64,000 nucleotides of DNA from positions 4,638,501 to 4,702,500 of the forward strand of contig JACYXH010000091.1 in the NCBI GenBank assembly GCA_026745465.1, given 5' to 3'. A program made the translations under genes and the position numbers. The notes beneath the pieces were generated by a model, which was given only the letters and a program-made list of their open reading frames with translations, was not told where the DNA came from and made no database searches. Below, piece by piece: positions 1 to 18,793 of the stretch (positions are counted from its first letter, which is position 1; every line of letters starts with the position of its first letter). This DNA is from Lota lota. Lineage: Eukaryota > Chordata > Actinopteri > Gadiformes > Lotidae.

Positions 1-534
1 CCTGATACCTCAAGATGAACATAATTAATAATGCATGCCATATTCTTATTTTTGCATCCAGATATATAATGACTGTAAAAACAAATAAACAATGTAGAAA
101 TCGGTTTGGTATAGGTAATGCAACAGCAAAACATCAAGTTACTCAAATAAATAGTAACTAACTTTTAAATGGCTTCAACCAATAAACAAGGTCAAGAGAA
201 CCTGAAATGTAATTTAACCTGAAATTACTTCTTTCCTCACCATTCTTCCTATTCTTTGACTTTTCAGAATACATTCAATTTCATTTGAAACCAAGGGACT
301 GAGGATCTGCCACAATAATTCTGTTATTATTTTGTTAAAATGCTAATAGTGTTATATTAGAAGATATATAAGAAGCCTTTGGTAAAGACACAGAAAGATT
401 ATTTCACTGGCACATAACAATCATGCCTAACATTGAGACTTGGGTTTTGACTCTCTATGGGTGGGGAAAGGAAGCTACGATATCAGAATACATGTGCAAT
501 TACTGTCGGTTGTGCAAGCAAGCAATGGAAGGCA
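1..534. other. Downstream flank of plekhb2, AT-rich, no gene seen
   Basis: This AT-rich stretch lies 3' of the plekhb2 stop codon and probably includes its 3' UTR. I see no conserved reading frame, RNA gene or clear repeat. No exact AATAAA on the minus strand was found close to the stop. Confidence 0.5.
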
Positions 535-3027
535 CTAGAAGACGGAGAACAGAGAGCCGATGGCCAATCCGGTTGCGGCGCCGGCAAGCATGCCCAATGC
601 CACGTCGCCGGTGTCGTTGTGCTGGCGCTCCTGAACGATGACGTGGTTCACCCCCTGATGAGATGGGTAGACTCCTGCTGAACACACAGCAGGGGGTTCT
701 GGTTATGGGCTTCATGTTCAATTTGCCCTAACTGTAATTATTATTTTTTGTCATAACCCGCATAATGATACCATAGTTTAAGGAAACGGCAGGAAAATGT
801 TCTTTCGTTTAAGTCAAAGTAAAAGGAAACAGCCGCTCCCCTGGATAATGATACAACCCTTTTCCAAAAACATGTTCAACTCCCAATATCCATTTGACCT
901 TAATAAAGTTAGTGACATGAAGTGTATACGATTGTATGAAGAAACCCCAGGGGTATGTCTGACCTTGGTGCTGGTAGGGGTATGTCTGACCTTGGTGCTG
1001 GTAGGGGTATGTCTGACCTTGGTGCTGGTAGGGGTATGTCTGACCTTGGTGCTGGTAGGGGTATGTCTGACCTTGGTGCTGGTAGGGGTATGTCTGACTT
1101 TGGTTCTGGTAGGGGTATGCCACAGCATAGGGCTGCCCATCAGCAGAGTACACAATCTGGGTAGCCTGTGGCAGAGGTGAAATGTACTCTCCATATGGAT
1201 TATAAGCCTGGGGAGGGAAACAAATAAATAAAGAATTATCTCAATGATAACGTAAACGCACGTAACACAGTTTCATATCCCCTCCCTTAATACACAATTT
1301 ACCTGAGGAGGGACAGCAAATTCTGAATAGGGAGGAGCAGCAGAAGAAATGGCCTCCTGAGCAAAGGCCATCTGGGGAGGTGCAAGCACCTACAACAAGA
1401 AAAGAAAATGAGGCAAACACGATGCTTTTAAACTCTTAATTAACCCTGTATATGGGATGGGGACACCATTATTATATTTTGACATAGTTGTAGAACAGGA
1501 CACCCTGAAGTGGTTCATTCCACCTGTATCCAACTGTACCTGTTACCAACAATGATTACATATTAGTTACTTATATCTATAACGTTATTGGTTTTTTCGA
1601 CTTAATCAGCTGAAATTAAAATATTCTTCAGCGGCGCTTTGAGCACATTGTTTTTGCTATCTGGCAGATAGTTGGCAGACCGTTGATTTTAATGTTACAT
1701 TTTTTGTGCTTTGATTAAAACTATTCAAATGCAGAGGTGTCCCGTTACAGAAAAATAATGCAGACCCTTGGAACGTTATCGTCCAAGCAGGATTTAACAA
1801 TGCTGTGGTATAATAGAATATAAACATCAAGGTGTAACCTTTCCAATGTTACCAATGTCATGAATGTGGTCATAACAGGTACTGAGTTATAAGCCAATAT
1901 ATTTAGACATATTTGGAAATTCTCAAAAAGGCTGTGGCAGTTTACAGGTTAAACAATACATCAAGCAAATTGTGAATATTGGGTCAAGCAAGAAATTAGG
2001 CCTGTCACCCGCCAGGAGATAGACATCCACCCATCCATCCATGCCTAATGCTTGCACTGTGGCTGGAGAGTTATGCAGCCAGTTTTCTAGACGGCACACT
2101 CAGTTCCATCTCCTTTGTGTGAATCTCTAGACAGATTTTGAAAACAACTGCATGCATCATATGTGTACAGTGTACCGCAAGACCTGTACACCCCTTGCAG
2201 GTGAAGTCCATCTTTTGGGGAGGGTAGCACTCCGAACAATCTAAGAAAACTCACCGCATTAACTCTAGCATCTTGGAGAGCCATGGTCCATGCTCTAGAG
2301 AAGTGGAGAACAAGTCAATTGTGCAACATATTACTTAAGGATTTGTCTTAATTATGACAATCAAGATAAACTATGATAATAATAAAAATAAAGGGTGACT
2401 CAGAAAGTGACAATGCAGGGTAAATTAATGAATGAATATAGTGATATACTATGTAAAGAATAATGTGGCGTAAGAGAGTCCTCTTACAGAGCATCGTCTG
2501 AGCTATTTGCACAGAGGCTGATGACCCGTCCATCTCGACACACTATCTGGAGCAAGGAATCACAGCATTTTCGTTCTGGTGGGTTCAGATCTATAGGCGG
2601 CGCACACAAACACAGGATAAACACCAATGACAGTGTGTCATCTCAGAAGTCCAGTCAGAATTTGGACCACAACAACACAGATTCAGTTGATGTGCACCTT
2701 TACAAGCGTTGGAACCACGAATGTTAATGCAGTCGACCCTCATGTGGAGTTCATCCTCCATGTCACGCCGTTCTTGGTCATCGTAGAACACGAGTCGTCC
2801 ATCGGCCCACAAGTCAAACCAATTCCTTTTCCATCGACGCAATATGGTGCCTAGGGTAAAAGCATGTTTTCAGCAAATGTCCATTATCTACCATTAGACT
2901 GTTTTAACACCATGCACTAAAATACAGAAAGTCAACATATATGATTTACATCAGGTTTAATATTAAACCAACTGGACTAGCACTACTTACTCTGACGATG
3001 GAGCCAACCACTTTTAACGATCGACAT
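535..3027 (-). CDS. plekhb2: Pleckstrin homology domain-containing family B member 2 (evectin-2)
   Basis: Small PH-domain protein of recycling endosomes; the family binds phosphatidylserine and is anchored by a C-terminal hydrophobic tail. Seven coding exons can be read on the minus strand: 3027-2991, 2850-2698, 2590-2488, 2294-2255, 1389-1303, 1207-964 and 674-535. All junctions are GT-AG, phases agree, and the sum is 804 nt (267 aa). The PH domain starts with MSIVKSGWLHRQS followed by RRWKRNWFDLWADG. The middle is Pro/Tyr-rich (APPYSEFAVPPQ, TQIVYSADGQPYAVAYPY). The end is a Gly/Ala-rich tail (ALGMLAGAATGLAIGSLF). Human PLEKHB2 is about 222 aa; the excess is mostly a 27-bp coding repeat of about six units (TYPYQHQGQ). 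The donor of exon 6 falls inside this repeat, so the exact repeat number in the protein is uncertain. PLEKHB1 fits less well in the PH domain and tail. Confidence 0.92.
951..1112 (-). repeat. 27-bp coding minisatellite in plekhb2
   Basis: About six head-to-tail 27-bp units encode TYPYQHQGQ on the minus strand; the first unit in protein order is a variant (TYPYQNQSQ). Units are nearly identical, which suggests recent expansion or homogenisation. Five units contain AAG|GTCAGA, a plausible splice donor in phase 1. Confidence 0.95.
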
Positions 3028-3850
3028 CCTGGAAGTAGAAACTTCAAATGACCTAAAGGGACAATCATACATAAGATGGTTTACATCGTAGTTTATATTG
3101 TTGTTATATAAATATATATCAAAATACTTTATTGTGTTAAAACTGTAGGCCGACCCGTTTCGTTTAGCCTAACTAACGCTTTTCTACGTCGAATACATTG
3201 GTAGGTCTTTCGCATGCATCAGTGGAAATCAAAGTAGCATTCGAGCATTTCTGTATAAACTAAGAAAACAGTCAACAAAGGCATTAAGCGCTCTAGTTTA
3301 ACGTACTTTTCCAAAGTCCTAAGCGGACATGAAATGGGAGTGGATCGCGTGTTTGTTTTGAAAGATGGGTCGTCAGCTGATCCTGGTGGACGTCACCACT
3401 ATGTCACGTGACAAAACGATGGGCAGGGAACTGGACTTACACGAGAGACAGTAAAAAAAAAAATCAACAACCTCAACATTAATTATTACTTTCTTGTTCT
3501 GAGGCACACGTTATACTCCAATTCGGGGTAAGAAATGAAAATATCGGTTCAACAAATGACGTACACATGGATTTTTTAAAACGGTGCTAGTGGAGCTACG
3601 CACTGCGTATTATTAGTGACCGTTCCTTCTGGCCCAAATGCTTTTCCACTCCAGAGTGGGTTGCTCCTACGTCGCCGCTCACTAGCTCAAACTAAAAGAG
3701 CTATTGTGATTGAAGTGTAAACTAAAGGCAGGATCTTCTGGGCGGTCAACCCCAGGGTGCAAAACGCGCGCACCGATTCTTCCCCCGCCACCAACCTGCC
3801 TGCTTCGCAGCCTATCGCATTAGCAAACCAAATAGCTACGCTGCCCTGAA
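3028..3850. promoter_or_regulatory. Divergent spacer between plekhb2 and ing5
   Basis: The two start codons face away from each other across 823 bp. An acceptor (ttccag) just upstream of the plekhb2 ATG implies a non-coding first exon, probably around 3300-3400. The stretch near 3720-3850 is relatively CpG-rich and may hold the ing5 promoter. A shared bidirectional promoter is inferred from layout only; no TATA box was recognised. Confidence 0.5.
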
Positions 3851-6576
<2,726 letters not shown>

Positions 6577-7807
6577 GATTTCTGATAGAGTACTTTTATA
6601 ATATTGATGTATTTTGAGGATATAATTAGAAAATGTGTTATATATATATACACAAACATATATACTTATATAATCATTTTCCCTATATCCTTACCTCATT
6701 ACAAAGCTTTTAGTTAAAGCCCAGTCCGGAATTGGGGTATAATTGTGTGACATTGTTTATCCCTTTGCTCATTTTCCCCAAATGTTTTTTTTTCTTTGAT
6801 TAATGAATAAAGCTTTTTCATTTCAGATGTACAATAGATGAAAGGTAAACTTAAGCTTCAAATGTCTTTAGAAATCCGTTTTTGATAATTAAATAATTGC
6901 TGTTTTAATATTGTTTGCCATTAAGTGCCCACCCCTAAATGATCAACTTCAATCCCGGATTGTACTTGATACATACTTGAAGTTATGAATAACATATAAA
7001 TCTTATTTTTTAAATAAAGGCCTGCTGAAAATATACGTATGACTTGAAACGCAGTATTCCTGACTAAAATTCTGGTTGTACTAGGAAAGACCTTATGTCT
7101 GAATTTCAAATACCTACCTCTGGGCCATGCATAAGCACTGCATAACTGACTGATTAAATGTAGTGTAGTGTGTATTATTATCTTTTCAACTTAAACCAAA
7201 CGGAGAGGAAAGTAAACCAATCTGTTCTCAATCCAGAATGTTTTTTTATAACGTGCTGTACAACAACTATTGATAGGAAAATCGCTTGTGACATTCTTGG
7301 ATGTATTGTGATATATTAAATTGGTCAGTCAATGTCTTGCAAACTAAATGAGGTATGAATGCACTTTGAATTGAACTTCCCCGTACAGAGGTTTGAAATG
7401 CAGGCATGGTTTTAGAATTCATCCCATAACTTTGTACATCACATCCAAATCTACGAGATATTTAACTTTTGTATAATGGTGAAGAATCATTTTTGGTTCG
7501 AGGTGAATTATTTCCAAAGATAGATTTGTTGCGTTTCATATGTCTTGGTCACTAAAATGATTATTCATAGCTTGTCTGTATTCCTACTGTGAGTAGCCAT
7601 AATTTCTGTGTACCCCTGATATGTAAGGAGCCAAAGTATTTTGTATTTTTTAAACTTCAGTATTTTATAGCAAATAAATATTGAATTGCTTATATATGGT
7701 GTCATTTGTTATAGGGACAATGTCAGACATTTCTGTATCAACTGTAAATGCTGCTCACTCAAAGTCATCAGTCTTTACAGGCAAAAACACTATTTGAGTG
7801 ACATGTT
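6577..7807. other. Convergent ing5 / cep19 3' region
   Basis: This is the 3' UTR of ing5 running towards the cep19 stop on the other strand. An AATAAA at 7673-7678 is a candidate ing5 polyadenylation signal. Only about 130 bp separates it from the cep19 stop, so the two transcripts may overlap tail to tail. No other gene is seen. Confidence 0.55.
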
Positions 7808-8566
7808 TCAAAATCCATCATCCGACTCTCCGTCCCAACTGCACTTTTCCTGATCACTTGGGGAAAATTCCACTTCTATATCGTAAACAAAATCAGGATC
7901 ATCCTTGTGTCTTCGGTTTTGTTCAAAGAGTTGATCCATTTGCCCTTTCTTGCGGGCCAGTTCGTCGTCATTTAATTTATTAAGATCTTCTTCAGGGTCC
8001 ACCTGGAATGAGGCAAGGCTGTGCTGTAGACTGTGGCCCTGCATGTGATCTCGTAGTACTATGTGAAGCCTCTCCAACTGGCTCAGGGGAACACCTCCCA
8101 AGTATTCTTTGTGCCGAAAATGGTTCTTCAGTCTTTCAGCAGCCAAGCAACAGTCTAGGAAGAAATGGCATGCTTAAATGTACTCAATATTTACACTGAG
8201 AAAGATTTGATTGACAACACATTTATTGTTCTTATAATATACGATAGATGATTACATCAGTCTGTTTCTAGAATACACATTTGGATGACCTGCCGAACAA
8301 TAACAATTTAAAAGCCCTATATACTACTTGATTAAAGAAATCTAAATTATGTCATGATGTATGTGCAGGGAGTCTAAATGCATATTTATTGTTTTACTAA
8401 TGATAATAGAAGGTCCATGGAATGACCTACCTGAGTATTTAGAGAAGTTCCGCACAGGTATTATTCTTTTGCGCACTTGGTTTGTGTCTTTGTGTTTGTA
8501 CAGTAAAATGATTGCGGGAGGACTGAACTGAACGCCGCATCGTTTCGCCTCATAGGTCATCTTCAC
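7808..8566 (-). CDS. cep19: Centrosomal protein of 19 kDa
   Basis: CEP19 sits at the mother centriole and ciliary base, where the family recruits RABL2B and starts intraflagellar transport entry. Two exons (8566-8431 and 8154-7808) join in phase to 483 nt, 160 aa, close to the human length. Conserved blocks are [56 protein letters not shown] and [13 protein letters not shown], with an acidic Trp-containing end ([11 protein letters not shown]). A second in-frame Met two codons in (MTYEAKRCG) may be the true start. It is divergent from pigx, as I recall for the human CEP19-PIGX pair. Confidence 0.95.
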
Positions 8567-9565
8567 AACTTATCTTTAGTGCGTTGGAATCTTGTTCCCT
8601 CGGCTGCCTCTACTGTTTACCAGTAAGTAATTATTCATAGTAAGCCAGGCACCTTTATGTAATTGTGTTAAGGCCGAAAGTCTGTAATAGAGAATGTCAA
8701 CTTGCATTCGGCCCTAACGGCAAAAGAAACAAACAGCCAGGTTGAGGGGCATCAACGTAGTAGACTTAACGTTCTACAAAAAATGGGTTGACGGCGAAGG
8801 CTGGCCCCGATCAGGGCAATACGTTCAAACTACACGTGGTTCATGATAATGGTACCATAATTGAGTATAACGGTATTAATATGTTTTTTGTTTATTCAGT
8901 TTAGCATGCGCATTTTCTATAAAAAAATGTAAGATCATTTTGGCTCTAATTTTTATCTGGCATCTATACAGCGTTCACTATACCGAAAAGGGTCCTTCAT
9001 GGTTGTTGTTTTCCGTAAACAGTTCTGAGGAGGCTACCGGACCAGTTTCTTACCAATGAAACGGATTAGGATAGACACAGATACATGTCTCCCATTTCAG
9101 TATTTGGTTTCCAATGTATATTTTACTCGTCTTTACGTTTACTTATTTGTTGACATGTCGTTGTTGGACACAAAAAGGCATGTTTAATTTTTTTTAAAGT
9201 GTAAATGTTGGCATTTGGTCTTTAATAGTTCAAGTTTTAGTAGGGTGAAACTTATTTTCAAACGTATTCGTTTCGAATTCACAGGTTCCCCCGTGCCGAC
9301 CAATATCTGATTAGATCGTATCCCATATGTTTGTTTCGGCATGTGATGTGCAGGTTCTTCATTCCTTGTTCAGAGAAGAGGCAGAAGAGTGGTTTATAAT
9401 GTATTCATTATATCTAGGGTGGTCCGGACAAACTATTGAGTTCGAAATGAATATACACATGTTCAATAATAAAATGTATTTAATTCTTAAAACGGGATGA
9501 GTTTTGAAAACATGATTCATTGTATAATACATTTTATGTACTTACAATTCTTGTCTACTTTTCAG
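8567..9565. promoter_or_regulatory. cep19-pigx divergent spacer with a possible pigx first exon
   Basis: The spacer separates the cep19 start from the first certain pigx exon. At 8580-8622 a short frame without ATG encodes a hydrophobic stretch (VGILFPRLPLLLFT) and ends at a strong donor (gtaagt at 8623) in the phase the next pigx exon needs. The rest is AT-rich with no recognised element. Confidence 0.4.
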
Positions 9566-11158
9566 ATGAGAAAGATAAAAATGTCTGTGGCATTGGAAGG
9601 CAGTGGCTTGAGTCAATATTGGTGTCCACTGAGTGCAACGGAAAGGGTTTCCATAGGTATGTCTCTCCCTGATGCTGATGAATCAAGGATATTAATTATT
9701 CGTATATACTGCATAATGTAATGCAGTATTTGGCACTTGGTGTGTTTAGGGAGATGGTCACCACTGTCAAGTTCAGCCCAGATGTTCCGAATGTTCTCAG
9801 CGTTCTGTTGGTTCACAAACTACCGAGAGGAATCTATGTTGATCCATACCAACTTGCATCCCTGAGTGGTCATCTGCAGGTTACAAGCTTTATTGTATTT
9901 TAACAAACTCCATGAAGGTAATACCATGTAATGTTAATAAAAACAACAACTATAACTAACACGTAATCCACTTAAGAGTAATTTAAAGTCATTTGAATGT
10001 ATTTAATATTGTATTATTTGTAATGTAGCCAACTCATTTGTATTTAGATACTACTAGATTCAGCCATCAACCTAGAAGCTCCTGCTCACAGAACTGGAGG
10101 ATTTGCTGCCCTTGTGTATGCCCCTCTTGTTGGAAAAGGTTCAAAACTACTAAAGACAAGCATCCCAATACATTGCCGCTACCATGAGCCCTCATTTGGC
10201 GATCGAAAGGCTGTAATTGTTAACATAGGACCTCCAGACCTACTACTCCGAAGTGAAACATGTAAGTGACGAATAACATCATACTGAAAACCTATGTCCA
10301 ACCAAGGTTGGAGTGCAGGTTCGAACCAACCTTAAATTTAAAATTGTCCCTGTTGAATAAAGTTGTTGATATCTTCAAAAATATGAATAAATGTATAGCA
10401 GAAAAACATTGTTTACAGTTAAGACTCAACATGGCGTGGATGATTTAGTCTCAGGCGATGCATGAATATATGCATACGATTTACTGATAACCTCTTTACT
10501 CTCATAACTCACAAAATATAGCATCTTGAGTTCTCAAAAAATATTCAGGGAAAGATTACTTTGTATGCCTTCAATCTTAACAATTTAGTTCCTTTAATGA
10601 AAATTATTTGCCCTCAGTCAGACATCGTTTCTGACTCCGCTAGGTAGGTCACATAGGTGCATTGGGTAGGCGTACCAATTCACACCAATGGAATTGTGTT
10701 TATTTGGCTTTCCTTTTATAGCATAACTGTTTCAACATTATTTGTTTAGACATTATATAAATTCCATGCTCCACATTCAATTATGTCTGTCTCTTTTAGG
10801 TACAGATGGCAGCGATTTAAAACCCTATGCTATTGTTGATGCCCCCTGCACAGCTGCTAATTCAAGCATATGTTCATGGGTTCAAATCCAGCATCACCAG
10901 GTTTCTTTATTAATCTTTTCAAAATGAAATGGCATTTTAGATGGACAAAAAGTATACATCATGTGTAGTGTTTTTAATGACACCTTTTTGTTGTTATAGG
11001 TGCAAAGCCATGTGAGTTTGCAGATACCTGTTGGCGATGGATCACTGGCGATACCTGTAATCTGTGGAACTCTTCTAGTTACTGTTATCTGCTGTTTGGC
11101 GCTTTCTCTAAACATCTGGAAACATGGGAGTTTTAACACAATGATAAAACAGAGATAA
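9566..11158 (+). CDS. pigx: GPI mannosyltransferase stabilising subunit PIG-X (5' end not certain)
   Basis: PIGX is an ER type I membrane protein that stabilises PIGM, which adds the first mannose to GPI anchor precursors. Visible exons start at 9566 and about 9750, 10048, 10800 and 11000. They read GIGRQWLESILVST with ECNGKGFHR, then LPRGIYVDPYQLASL, IHCRYHEPSFGDR, ICSWVQIQHHQ, and a C-terminal membrane span (IPVICGTLLVTVICCLALSL) followed by a short cytoplasmic tail ending KQR. The HCRYH and YVDPYxLASL blocks are family hallmarks. The first full exon lacks a signal peptide, so an upstream exon is needed; mammalian PIGX is reported to start at a non-AUG codon. AATAAA at 11180-11185 is a likely polyadenylation signal. 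Confidence 0.9.
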
Positions 11159-12528
11159 CACTGCACCTTTTGTAGATCAAATAAAGACACACTTGTAAAT
11201 AAATGCATTATCTTTTGTGTCGTCATTTCTGGCATTTATTTTTATTTTGTATCCAAACCATTTTTCCACCCGAATATGTGCACTACACTACTACCTACAG
11301 TCATTTTGGCATTTATTAAACACTGAAGTATTTGATTTTAAAATTTCGAGATGCATTCCATGTTTTCTTTTTCCTCTGCTAAATGGACAATAATATACAA
11401 GTATAATAGCCATGTGAAACGTAGGGTAGGCCCGGCCCGTTAGATCAGTCAGTAGTTGGTAATGCTGGGCTGGGTCTGTAGTTCCGTTTCCCTTCGCCAT
11501 AGCGGAATAATCCTAGGGCCGAAAAGACAGAAAAAAAAGTTGCATTGTAAATAGTAGAAAACACATATTCTGTAAGTAATTTATTCGCGCCGCAGTCCGC
11601 CACCCCCCAAAATAAGCATCGGGTATTATGAAGGCTTTCCAATTTAAATCGAAGAATTAAGAGGTAGAAGCGGAGTTTGTAAGCAAGTTGAAGTGATCTG
11701 GACTCTTGGTGAGTTGTGGTGTTCTACGTCTTATAGTTTGTCATGCTTTATCCTATCATTTTGTGTTTTGGGCTCAATATCTTTTGGGGCGTCCTTCGGA
11801 AGGACATGTATACACTTGATTTGATAACAGGAGAATACGTTTGCTGTTTGACTAGTTGACTCAAGCCAGCCCGTTACTTACCAAGCTAATGCCGTAGCCT
11901 ACCATGCTAGCATTAGCCTGTAGCGCACTTGTTGGCCAAGTGCCGTTAGCTTACTGCTAACACAGATAGTTGGCCGTTGGTGTGAGTCTTACAGTGTATT
12001 ACAGTTGATTATGAAGAGGCTTATAAACACGCATATAAACATCTTTGCTCAGAAAAAAAAAAGACTAGGCTACATTCAAAGGTATAATTATTTATTCTAG
12101 ACTTCGGCTCTTTCACGGGTGCTGGACAACAGAGGACACTTCTTACTTTTTAAAGCCACTTAGTAAGTTACCTATTGAGGTTATCTAATTTGTCGTCTAC
12201 GTGAAAGTTAAACAAGTCTTGCTTCACCCCTTCATTAATGCTTATTAGTGTTAACATTGGTCGCCGTCAGAAATATAAAATTGTCCCTTTAAACTCTACA
12301 TTGTTGTCGCGCATAGAGCAGCTCCGTGATCTCAATACATGTGTTATAATCGTTGGTAACGTTATTGTCATTTTATGTCCTATTTCTCCTTGAGTTCCCA
12401 TTATGGACTCCGTTTGACTCATATCATTTTGTAAAACTTTCTGACCTGCACAGCTGCAACCTTTTTCCACACTGATGTGATTGCCGTCTTGCCTGCTGCT
12501 TGGCTGTCGTCCTACTACTACCCCTATC
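11159..12528. promoter_or_regulatory. pigx 3' end and pak2 promoter / 5' UTR region
   Basis: After the pigx polyadenylation signal, the stretch around 11590-12200 probably holds the pak2 promoter and a non-coding first exon. No protein-coding conservation or clear transposon was seen. A sequence running into a donor near 11705 could be a 5' UTR exon, but this is not certain. Confidence 0.35.
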
Positions 12529-16121
<3,593 letters not shown>

Positions 16122-17614
16122 TCGGAGCGGAGCGCAAGCCTCCCCGCCTTCCCATGCTGTGTGCACGTCCGTGCCAACCGTTATCGGTGTGTTCTCTCTG
16201 TGCCAGACAATAGGCTGGAGTCTGATTCAGCCCTGACAATCCTCACTGTGAAGAAGACCAAAAAAAAAAAAAAACCGACAAACAAATACCCAAGCGCAAC
16301 TCCTCCGCTGTCCGAATGAACTCTGCTCTGCGCCCCGGCGTCCGAAGACAAGTCAACCAAGTGGTTAGTTACAGTGCCAGGTGTAGTTATTTTGTACAAC
16401 AAATCTATTTTTTGTGATGTATATTAGGGCTAGGCTTATATTTAACTTGGAATGAAGAAGATGCGTAGTTCTGTTTAGTGTTTGTTTATGGGGGTAATTT
16501 AAAAGAAATCGACTGCCTTAAACATATGCAAGCTGTTGCCTAATGTATTGTTGATTGTCAGTGTTTCTTCATCTGAATTTTTACTGTTGTCCTTTTTACC
16601 TTTTCCAGCTCGTCAGTGTCTTTAGTTTATTTTGATACTTGAATTTCATATTTGATCCCCTTCATGGTATTTAATGGGCCTAGTTCAGTTACTCCCCACA
16701 TTGAACGTTGTATTATATAGGAAATGCCTCTCTGCCATCATGTTCAGTGATCATCTTGATCTTTATTTAGAAAGAGTCACAGCCAGTTGTACCAGTATTT
16801 GTGCCTGTATCTTTACCCTCTGGTTAGTGGAGAGGTGCACTTTACAGGAATATCAAATGTTAGATTTACAGGGTCCTCAATTTCTTCTCTCTTCTTATTG
16901 TAAAAAAAGACAACTGTTATGCTACATTGAACTCTGTCCTTTGTGTATTTCTGGGGCACGGCTAGCACACTGCCTCTTTTCCATGTGTATATTGTGTAAC
17001 TTTTAAAGTAGTTGGGGAAACTGTGGCTATATCATGCTGGTTAGCAAATGTAGTAGTTATTGTATATTGACTGATTTTTCTTTTTTTCAGGACAACTAAC
17101 AACTTAGTGCACTCAAATAAATGCAGCCGTTCATGCCTTTTGTGACTTTGTTGTGAAGGTAATTAGATTTTCACTCTTCCTGATTCCAGTTGAAGTTTTG
17201 AGTTTATAATGGAAAATGTATAGCTTTCTTAATTAAATCTAAGACTACGGACATTTGTATAAGTCTTCAATTTCTCAGACCACGATGCACATACTTATTG
17301 GATCCTTATATGTATTTCTTTCAAGGTCTGTTGCAGATTCTAAAAGTTTCAGTTGGAATGAACATTCAACTGTATAAAAAACAACATTCGTCCGTTTTAA
17401 ACGACAAAATGCCTTAGTTGAATGTTATGCATTATATAACCAGATGGGGGCGACGTTCTCGCCTCTTTTCTTTTTTTAAAGCGCGAGGAGGAAGGACGTG
17501 ACATCACCAATACCCGGAAGAAAAACAACACATGCTGAACTCTGACCTGACTGCATGATTCTGATCCTTAACATTCAAAATTGCTGTGCTTTGCACATTT
17601 AAATCGTTTTGTCA
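16122..17614. other. pak2 3' UTR and rpp21 promoter
   Basis: A long pak2 3' UTR is likely, with AATAAA at 17116-17121 as the probable polyadenylation signal. The last 200 bp before rpp21 (around 17440-17560) is CpG-containing and probably promoter. No other gene seen. Confidence 0.5.
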
Positions 17615-18793
17615 ATGGCAGGAAACCTGAAAGACAAGGAGGCATACCAAAGACTCAACTATCTACATCAGGTGTGAAATTAATCAGGACGTTGTATTAG
17701 TAGCCATAAAACACATGATATGCTGTTGTCTAATGCCATACTTCCCTTTCACAGGCTGCGCATTGTGTTCTGTCTCAAAACGCCAGCAATGTGGAACTGG
17801 CTCGTTTTTACAGCTTTACCCAAAAAACTATCGCAAAACGTCTAGTTTTGAGACAGTGAGTAGGCACATGCACACCACACACACACAGGTTATTATAAAC
17901 TGCAATGAATAGGCCTATTGGGTGGTGATGTTGATGACAGTTGATGTGATTTCCTTAACTGTTGATTGCCTTGTTCATTCATAATGACAACCAATATTGC
18001 AGGGACCCGTCAGTGAAGAGAACACTGTGTAAGAAATGCTGCTCATTGCTTATCCCTGGTGTGACCGCTACATCAAGACAAAGAAGTAGGGATTTCATTC
18101 ATAATCCAATAATCCAAACATCTCAATCTACAATATAAATAATGCAACATTCCAACGGCACCCAGAAATAAGGGAATGAATGTATCATGCGTGGGTTTTA
18201 AACTCATACTTTCTGTCTTTCTTAAGGAAAGAATAGAGCAACTCGATTTACCGTGATTAGGTGCCTTAGCTGTGGACAGACCAAGAAGTTTCTTAATAAT
18301 CCAGAACATTGTTTGTGGGTTGACCGACCCGAAGCCCAGATGGAGAACCAGGTGCAGAACCAGGTGCAGCCAGGTGAGCGATTGTATCTCACCGTCTCCA
18401 CAATAATTACAGCCCCTTGGGAGGTGGGTGCTGCTGAGCTCTTGGAAGAGTCCTGTCTCTGTTCAGAGTATTTCATAATGACTGTTTTCAGTTGGTTAGA
18501 TGTTCTTGACTATTGCATTGCAGTGATGGACATACCGGATTTCCATACGTTATCATTGCAATTGCTTATAAATGCCTTGTGGCATACAATGACTGAACTA
18601 ACTCATCAGATAAAGGACGTTGCTAACTTGAAGGACGAAAAACCTTTTTTAATTAAAAATAATTTGTACATTTAACTCCCTATGCCCCACAGATCCTAAA
18701 CATTCTGCTAAACAACTGCCAAAGGCCGCAAAGGTTGGTGCGTCCCAGCAGTCCAAACCCAACCAAGTCTGTCCTGCTGAGGCTAAAACATGA
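17615..18793 (+). CDS. rpp21: Ribonuclease P protein subunit p21
   Basis: Protein subunit of nuclear RNase P, which trims tRNA 5' leaders; homologous to archaeal Rpp21/yeast Rpr2. Five exons (17615-17671, 17755-17855, 18003-18085, 18227-18373, 18693-18793) sum to 489 nt, 162 aa. Recognisable blocks are MAGNLKDKEAYQRLNYLHQ, AAHCVLSQ, TIAKRLVLRQDPSVKRTLC, CKKCCSLLIPG and RCLSCGQTKKFLNNPEHCLW. Paired Cys motifs (CxxC and CxxC) form the expected zinc site. The C-terminus is short and polar, as in human. It is followed by AATAAA at 18931-18936 and converges on aqp12. Confidence 0.95.

Noticed and set aside
809-950. Continuation of the plekhb2 repeat frame to a stop (TYPWGFFIQSYTLHV and onward)
   Set aside because: It leaves the family after the repeat. 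The conserved C-terminal exon at 674-535 joins in phase from a donor in the repeat, so this is intron.
10290-10345. tRNA B-box-like GGTTCGAACC near 10318
   Set aside because: Only an isolated B-box-like palindrome in a small stem. No A box or cloverleaf could be built.
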